A stretch of 49,352 nt of DNA from assembly GCA_025929535.1 (NCBI GenBank), contig JAICLZ010000028.1, positions 1 to 49,352 on the forward strand. Reading direction: 5' to 3'. Origin of the DNA: Gemmatimonadaceae bacterium (GTDB taxonomy: Bacteria; Gemmatimonadota; Gemmatimonadetes; Gemmatimonadales; Gemmatimonadaceae). Positions 45,221 through 49,352 of the stretch are shown here, piece after piece. The notes beneath the pieces are model-generated. The model did no database searches and had not been told where the DNA came from. It saw nothing but the letters and a program-made list of their open reading frames with translations. Positions within the stretch are counted from its first letter, which is position 1. Every line of letters begins with the position of its first letter. Both the position numbers and the translations under genes were made by a program.

Positions 45221-45244
45221 GATGTAACCGTCCTGCGTCTTCAG
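45221..45244 (+). repeat. 24-bp leader element, copy 1
   Basis: Starts GATGTAAC and ends CGTCTTCAG, with a 7-nt less conserved centre. The same element occurs at 45567-45590. It lies 33 nt before the ATG of the 36-residue membrane peptide. GTAAC and CGTCT resemble half-sites of ECF sigma-factor promoters, but the 7-nt gap is shorter than the usual 15-17, so this may instead be an operator or RNA element. Confidence 0.45.
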
Positions 45245-45277
45245 TGGTGAGAGCCAAACTCACACACAGGAGATGAT

Positions 45278-45388
45278 ATGGACGGCTCAATGACACGCCT
45301 ACAGGAAGTCGCGGCAACGGTCATTCAGATCGCCGTGATTGCCATTGCGATCGCCGTTACTGTTCTCGTACTCTTCCCGAGCAGGTAG
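45278..45388 (+). CDS. 36-residue single-span membrane peptide
   Basis: A short gene with GGAG 6 nt before its ATG at 45278 and a TAG at 45386-45388. The peptide starts MDGSMTRLQEVAATV and continues into a hydrophobic helix (IQIAVIAIAIAVTVLVLF) ending PSR, so it is a predicted one-pass membrane peptide with a cytoplasmic-looking polar N-terminus. Function is unknown; such peptides often modulate a membrane complex. It is preceded by the 24-bp element shared with the gene at 45628 and followed 125 nt later by a strong terminator, so it is likely its own transcription unit. Codon use matches the genome. Confidence 0.62.
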   Translation: MDGSMTRLQEVAATVIQIAVIAIAIAVTVLVLFPSR

Positions 45389-45513
45389 TGGCAATCAGAG
45401 ATTCTGGGCGCATGCTATTCGACGCGCGCGTGTCAATCGCGTGGCGCGACTTCCATCCGTAACGCCTCACGCTCATTCGCCAGATAGCACGCAATAGTCG
45501 TTGTTCTTCATCG

Positions 45514-45551
45514 AGTGCAGCCGTCAGAACGACGGCTGCACTTTGCTTTTC
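45514..45551 (+). terminator. Rho-independent terminator
   Basis: AGTGCAGCCGTC (45514-45525) and GACGGCTGCACT (45531-45542) form a perfect 12-bp stem with loop AGAAC, followed by TTGCTTTT. It ends transcription on the plus strand after the thioredoxin operon and the 36-residue peptide, and separates them from the exported gene at 45628. It is by far the clearest terminator in the window. Confidence 0.9.
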
Positions 45552-45566
45552 CAGCAGATCTCGATC

Positions 45567-45590
45567 GATGTAACTGCTTGGCGTCTTCAG
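45567..45590 (+). repeat. 24-bp leader element, copy 2
   Basis: Starts GATGTAAC and ends GCGTCTTCAG, identical to copy 1 (45221-45244) at both ends and differing only in the middle. It lies just after the terminator and 37 nt before the ATG of the exported protein at 45628, almost the same distance as copy 1, which suggests a shared promoter or regulatory site for the two genes. Confidence 0.45.
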
Positions 45591-45627
45591 GGAGAACGCA
45601 ATCATCACCCATTCCCCTGGAGACACG

Positions 45628-46197
45628 ATGAGACACACAACGACACGGGTGCGCGGCGGGGCGACCGCACTCGTGATGCTGTTCCCGTCGCTCGTGCTGG
45701 CCGTCCCGCTCCTCGCCCAAAAGCAGGCGAGTGACACGACGCAGGCTAGCGCAACCTCGAATGCACCCTATCGACCGCCCGCGCTCGCGCTGGCCGCGCC
45801 TGCACGCGGTGAGAGTCTGCCGCAGAACAAGCCTGCCATCGTGCTGCGCTACGCGCGCGGTGAGCCCGATGACCCGATCGACCTCGCGTCGCTGGTCGTG
45901 CTCGTCGATGGTGAAGATCGGACCACGCAATTCCATGCCGACAGCACCGAAGCGTGGGGCTCCGTCGATCCGCTTGCGCGCGGCGCATCTGCGGGACAGG
46001 CGCTCGCACTCGGCGTCCATCAGCTCACCGCACGCATCTGCTCGTCGCGGAGCATCTGCACCGACCTGCGCGAAACGATCACGATCGAACCATCGGTGTT
46101 CTCGACCGAGCCCACCCCGCACTCGAGCTCGAAGGCTCGTGTGCTCACGGTGATCGCGCTGATTCTCACGCTCATTCAACGCCTGTTCACATTCTAG
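45628..46197 (+). CDS. Exported protein with C-terminal hydrophobic helix, upstream of Rhs gene
   Basis: A 189-residue protein with a signal peptide (ALVMLFPSLVLAVPLLAQK) and a C-terminal hydrophobic segment (VLTVIALILTLIQRLF) that may hold it in a membrane. The middle resembles an Ig-like or cadherin-like beta domain, with ALAAPARGESLPQNKPAIVL, IDLASLVVLVDGEDRTTQFH and QALALGVHQLTARICSSRSI; two Cys at the end of this domain may pair. No catalytic motif is seen. It ends 36 nt before the large Rhs gene, so both may be one unit, the small protein aiding export or display of the larger. It carries the same leader element as the 36-residue peptide. Unknown function. Confidence 0.7.
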   Translation: MRHTTTRVRGGATALVMLFPSLVLAVPLLAQKQASDTTQASATSNAPYRPPALALAAPARGESLPQNKPAIVLRYARGEPDDPIDLASLVVLVDGEDRTTQFHADSTEAWGSVDPLARGASAGQALALGVHQLTARICSSRSICTDLRETITIEPSVFSTEPTPHSSSKARVLTVIALILTLIQRLFTF

Positions 46198-46233
46198 CCG
46201 AGCCGCAATACGCTCGGCACGGACGATATCGAT

Positions 46234-49200
46234 ATGTCGTGGTACCCCTCCCTTTCCGCGCTCGCCAAAGCTGTCGCACTCTCCTGGTCGATGTTTCTCG
46301 GTGGCCCTCCTGTCCCCGCGCACGCGAACGTCGCGCGTCGCATGACGTGCTCAACCTCGTTTACGGCCGTTACGCCGTGCACTCCGTCGGGCTCTGCATT
46401 CACCAACTCGACTGGCAATCCGCAGAACTTCCAGCTCCAGAATAAGATCACGACGGAGGCCGGGTCGTACTTCCTGAGTTGCGCCCACACAGGTGCCGTG
46501 ACGTCATGCTCGGTGCCAGCGAGCATGACCGTGCCGGCCAACTCCACCAAGCCGTTCACGATGACCTACAACGCCGGGGCAACTGCCGGCTCGGGCACCG
46601 TCACGGTCACTATCGACGATGGACTGTCGCCGCTGGTTGCGACGGTGACGGTGACGGTTTCGAATCCACCGCCGCCGCCGACGCCCACGCTCCGCCTGCT
46701 CAGCGTATTCCCGCACTACCAGACGTTGGACGCAGATCATGCCAGCTCCAACGCGGCGCAATTCCATATCGCGAACAGAGGATTCGCCCAGGACACGTTC
46801 ACCTACACCGCGACCTGTGCAGGTACTGGCGTGGGCAGTTGCGTCCCTGCGAGTGGGAGCAAGATCGTCGCAGCGGGAGCCGACTCGGTCGTTTCGATCT
46901 CGTTCGTATCCGGAAGCCTCTCATCGGTGGGCACGCTGAATTTCCTTGCACTACGTGCGAGCGATGCGACCGTCAGAGACAGCGGCACTCTCTCGGTGGC
47001 GGTTGTGGGTGGCGGATCCGGTACGACGCTCTCTGCAGCGAACCCGGGCTCCAGCATCGAACGCGATCTCTGCCTATCGGTCGCGCTCGGGGTCGGCGCC
47101 GCATACGAATGCGGCGATCTTCGGCTAGCGCATGCGCTCCCGAGCGTGCGTACGCTCAACGCGGCACGAACACCCGTACTCCTGTACTCCAGTCGACAGG
47201 CACATCCGATCGTGGTTGTGGGTGCCGATGTCAACGCTGGTCTCAAAGCACTCGATTCCGTTGTTGCGCTCCTGCGTGGCCCAACGGGCGATTCGCTGGC
47301 CGGCGGCGTGTGGCCCGGATCGCAGTTTCCTGTGAGCAGCACGCGGCGCATTGCGCTCTCATTCGATGCGTATGCGAAGAGCTATGCCACTGGGCTCTAC
47401 TCGTACTCGTTGATTGTGCGCCGCAAGTATGGGAGCAGCACGGCAACCGATAGTGTCACGGGTGAGTTTGCGGTGGTCAATCGGTCGAACAGCGCCTTCG
47501 GACCGGGGTGGTGGCTGGCCGGCTTCGAGCGGCTCTACAAGGTAGGTACGGATCTGCTGTGGGTTGGTGGTGATGGAAGTACGCGCCGCTACGTCCGTCA
47601 AGCGAGCGGCACGACATGGGCGGCCGCCGGTGTCGATCGGCCGGACACCATCAAGATCGTCACGTCGCCGGCTGGCTATTACGAACGCTACCTGCCGCAC
47701 AAGCTCGTGGTCCGCTTCGACACGACGACACTTCTGCACGTGCAGACCGTCAATCGACTGGGCCAGGTCACCAAGTTTTACTCCACCCCGTCGACGCAGC
47801 GACTGGATTCCATTGTCGTGCCCGCGGGCGTACACCGTGCGTACGCCTTCCACTACGATGCGGGCTCACATCTCCGAAGCATCGATGCGCCGGCGCTCCC
47901 CTCGACGCGCCGCTTCGACTCGCTCGTGGTCAACGGCTCGAACCAGGTCACCGCGATTCGTGATCCCGACGCCTCCGCTGTGAGCTTCCTGCTCGATGGA
48001 AGCGTATCGAATCGGATCGTAGCACGCATCGACCAGAAGCAGGATACCCTGAGCTTCACGTACGGAGCGGGCGGCGTGGTCACAGGCGCCTCGCTGTCGC
48101 TCGATGCGACGCACGTGATCGCCCAGACGTTCCAGCCATCCGAAAATCGCGGAATCGCGGGAACGCCGGCCACGACGCCTGCGCAGACATCGACGTTGTT
48201 CGACGGTCCGCGCACGGATGTCGGCGATACCATGCGCGTGTGGACGGACCAGTTCGGCGCCCCTCGGAAGATTCGGAACGCCTACGGTGATGAGACCGTG
48301 CTCACGCGTGAGAACGCGAGCTATCCGGCGTTGGTCACGCGCCTGCAGACACCCAATGGACGCGTTGTCAGTGCGAGCTACGACGCACGCGGAAACATTG
48401 CCACCAGCGTGGACTCGAGCACCTACGATCCCGTCCGCACGCTCTTCGCGAAGACGAGCTACACCTGGGATCCTGCCTGGGACTTCGTGACCAAGACGGT
48501 GCGACCGGAGGGCGACAACGATAGCACCAGCTATGATCCTGTGACCGGGAATCGCCTCTGGCAACAGGACGGTCGGGGCTCCTCGAGTCGAGTGAGTTTC
48601 TCTTACTACACGAGCGGCATTACTGCGGGTCTGGTGCGCGCCACGCAGGCGGCGACCCTCGAACGGGATACCGTCGCCTACGATGGGACACTTGGAAATT
48701 TGGCATTCACGCAGACGCCGCTCGGATTTCGGGAGACGGTCCGCACGGACAGTCTGGGCCGCGTGGTTCGTGACTCGACGCCTACGAATGCGGCCGCGGA
48801 CACGGCGGTCATCGCGACGCACAACTTTGATCTCCTGGATCGTGACACGCTCACGATCACGACCGGCGGCACGACAGCCAGTCAAACCGCGCTCCGTGTG
48901 CGCACAGGCTACGATGCGGTCGGCAATCCGCTCTGGGTCAGACGAATCGCGGTTCCCGATCCAAACGCAATCGACACCGTCATCCGCACGTACACCTACG
49001 ATCGCGCCAATCGCAAGCTCACGGAATTTCCGGGTGGCCTGTACACATTCACGTGGAGCTACGACCCAGCAGGCAATGTGCTCGTTGATGGACGCACAAA
49101 CGTCGCGAGTACGTACGATGCCCTCGGCCGGCCCACCATTCGCGTGGGTATCGATACCGCGCGCTTCGTGTACGACGAGATGGGGCAGGTACTGCATGCG

Positions 49201-49352
49201 ATCAACCAGCCCGCGCGCATCCATCGGCACTATGCTCGGAACGGGACGCTAGCCGTCGACTCGACGCAGCTTGCGACCAACAACCTGATCGATCAGAACT
49301 ACAGCACCTACGTCTCCGCATTCGCGCCGCGCTACGACCTGAATCTTCGGCG
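46234..49352 (+). CDS. Large Rhs/YD-repeat surface protein (3' end outside window)
   Basis: An open frame of 1039 codons that reaches the window edge without a stop. A signal peptide (LSALAKAVALSWSMFLGGPPVPAHA) is followed by two beta-sandwich domains separated by a PPPPPTPT linker. Next comes the conserved Rhs entry module FGPGWWLAGFERLYKVG with WVGGDGSTRRYVR, then many YD repeats: YDARGN, YDPVTGNRLW, YDAVGNPLW, YDRANRKLTEF, YDPAGNVLVDGRTN, YDALGRPT and YDEMGQVL. Rhs proteins form a beta-cocoon around a variable C-terminal toxin or adhesin part, which is not in the window. No ribosome-binding site better than GGAC is seen before ATG 46234. Codons are less GC-biased than in the metabolic genes. 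Confidence 0.9.
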   Translation, partial: MSWYPSLSALAKAVALSWSMFLGGPPVPAHANVARRMTCSTSFTAVTPCTPSGSAFTNSTGNPQNFQLQNKITTEAGSYFLSCAHTGAVTSCSVPASMTVPANSTKPFTMTYNAGATAGSGTVTVTIDDGLSPLVATVTVTVSNPPPPPTPTLRLLSVFPHYQTLDADHASSNAAQFHIANRGFAQDTFTYTATCAGTGVGSCVPASGSKIVAAGADSVVSISFVSGSLSSVGTLNFLALRASDATVRDSGTLSVAVVGGGSGTTLSAANPGSSIERDLCLSVALGVGAAYECGDLRLAHALPSVRTLNAARTPVLLYSSRQAHPIVVVGADVNAGLKALDSVVALLRGPTGDSLAGGVWPGSQFPVSSTRRIALSFDAYAKSYATGLYSYSLIVRRKYGSSTATDSVTGEFAVVNRSNSAFGPGWWLAGFERLYKVGTDLLWVGGDGSTRRYVRQASGTTWAAAGVDRPDTIKIVTSPAGYYERYLPHKLVVRFDTTTLLHVQTVNRLGQVTKFYSTPSTQRLDSIVVPAGVHRAYAFHYDAGSHLRSIDAPALPSTRRFDSLVVNGSNQVTAIRDPDASAVSFLLDGSVSNRIVARIDQKQDTLSFTYGAGGVVTGASLSLDATHVIAQTFQPSENRGIAGTPATTPAQTSTLFDGPRTDVGDTMRVWTDQFGAPRKIRNAYGDETVLTRENASYPALVTRLQTPNGRVVSASYDARGNIATSVDSSTYDPVRTLFAKTSYTWDPAWDFVTKTVRPEGDNDSTSYDPVTGNRLWQQDGRGSSSRVSFSYYTSGITAGLVRATQAATLERDTVAYDGTLGNLAFTQTPLGFRETVRTDSLGRVVRDSTPTNAAADTAVIATHNFDLLDRDTLTITTGGTTASQTALRVRTGYDAVGNPLWVRRIAVPDPNAIDTVIRTYTYDRANRKLTEFPGGLYTFTWSYDPAGNVLVDGRTNVASTYDALGRPTIRVGIDTARFVYDEMGQVLHAINQPARIHRHYARNGTLAVDSTQLATNNLIDQNYSTYVSAFAPRYDLNLR

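Noticed and set aside
45221..45244. Calling the repeated element a standard ECF sigma promoter
   Set aside because: GTAAC and CGTCT are only 7 nt apart, too close for normal -35/-10 spacing, so it is listed as a repeat of unknown role.

Overview
The window is a 49 kb, very GC-rich, gene-dense piece of a bacterial chromosome. Nearly all genes use G or C at third codon positions and many sit in operons joined by 4-nt stop/start overlaps. The mixture of genes (GlgE-type glucan/trehalose metabolism, aa3-type oxidase with a cytochrome-fused subunit II, metal RND efflux, M1 peptidase, DUF2911 protein, Rhs surface protein) suits a soil-type Gemmatimonadota or similar Gram-negative lineage. That placement is inferred from style; I saw no rRNA, tRNA or other phylogenetic marker. 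No insertion sequences, CRISPR arrays or prophage genes were seen.

Layout. (1) 1-3503, minus strand: a compact operon of a large lipoprotein, a 56-residue peptide, an HPr-kinase-like P-loop protein, a beta-propeller lipoprotein and, cut by the window edge, a NusG/RfaH-type antiterminator. The peptide is encoded in the gap between two genes, joined to both by stop/start overlap or abutment, and is the best candidate here for an undescribed system (a RiPP-like or kinase-modified peptide). (2) 3783-8321: an FAD oxidoreductase fused to a Rieske domain, a membrane-anchored degenerate JAMM protein, a small unknown and a Met-rich secreted protein. (3) 8369-10135: alpha-glucan phosphorylase. (4) 10354-16022: TolC / adaptor / HME-RND tripartite efflux operon. 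(5) 16032-20963, minus: malQ and treY. (6) 21050-23434: DUF2911 protein and M1 aminopeptidase, convergent. (7) 23502-29508: a PQQ alcohol dehydrogenase with a lanthanide signature, a lipoprotein cytochrome c and the three core subunits of a haem-copper oxidase, all overlapping: a self-contained periplasmic oxidation-to-oxygen chain. (8) 29754-31502: SDR dehydrogenase, a 50-residue ORF and a small membrane protein. (9) 31506-42889, minus: glgE-treS-maltokinase-treZ-glgX-glgB. (10) 43032-45204: quinone oxidoreductase, CcdA/DsbD-like membrane protein and thioredoxin. (11) 45221-49352: two short-leader genes preceded by the same 24-bp element, an exported protein and the start of a large Rhs/YD-repeat protein that runs off the window.

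Working together. Blocks 3, 5 and 9 form an almost complete glucan/trehalose cycle: GlgP, GlgX and MalQ mobilise and remodel alpha-glucan; TreY and TreZ convert its ends to trehalose; TreS, maltokinase and GlgE return trehalose through maltose and maltose-1-phosphate to glucan; GlgB branches it. No glgA or glgC is in the window. Block 7 is the respiratory counterpart. Its oxidase subunit I keeps all six metal-binding histidines but has Asn and Gln at the usual D-channel Asp and K-channel Lys positions. The CcdA/thioredoxin pair of block 10 could supply the thiol chemistry that c-type cytochromes need.
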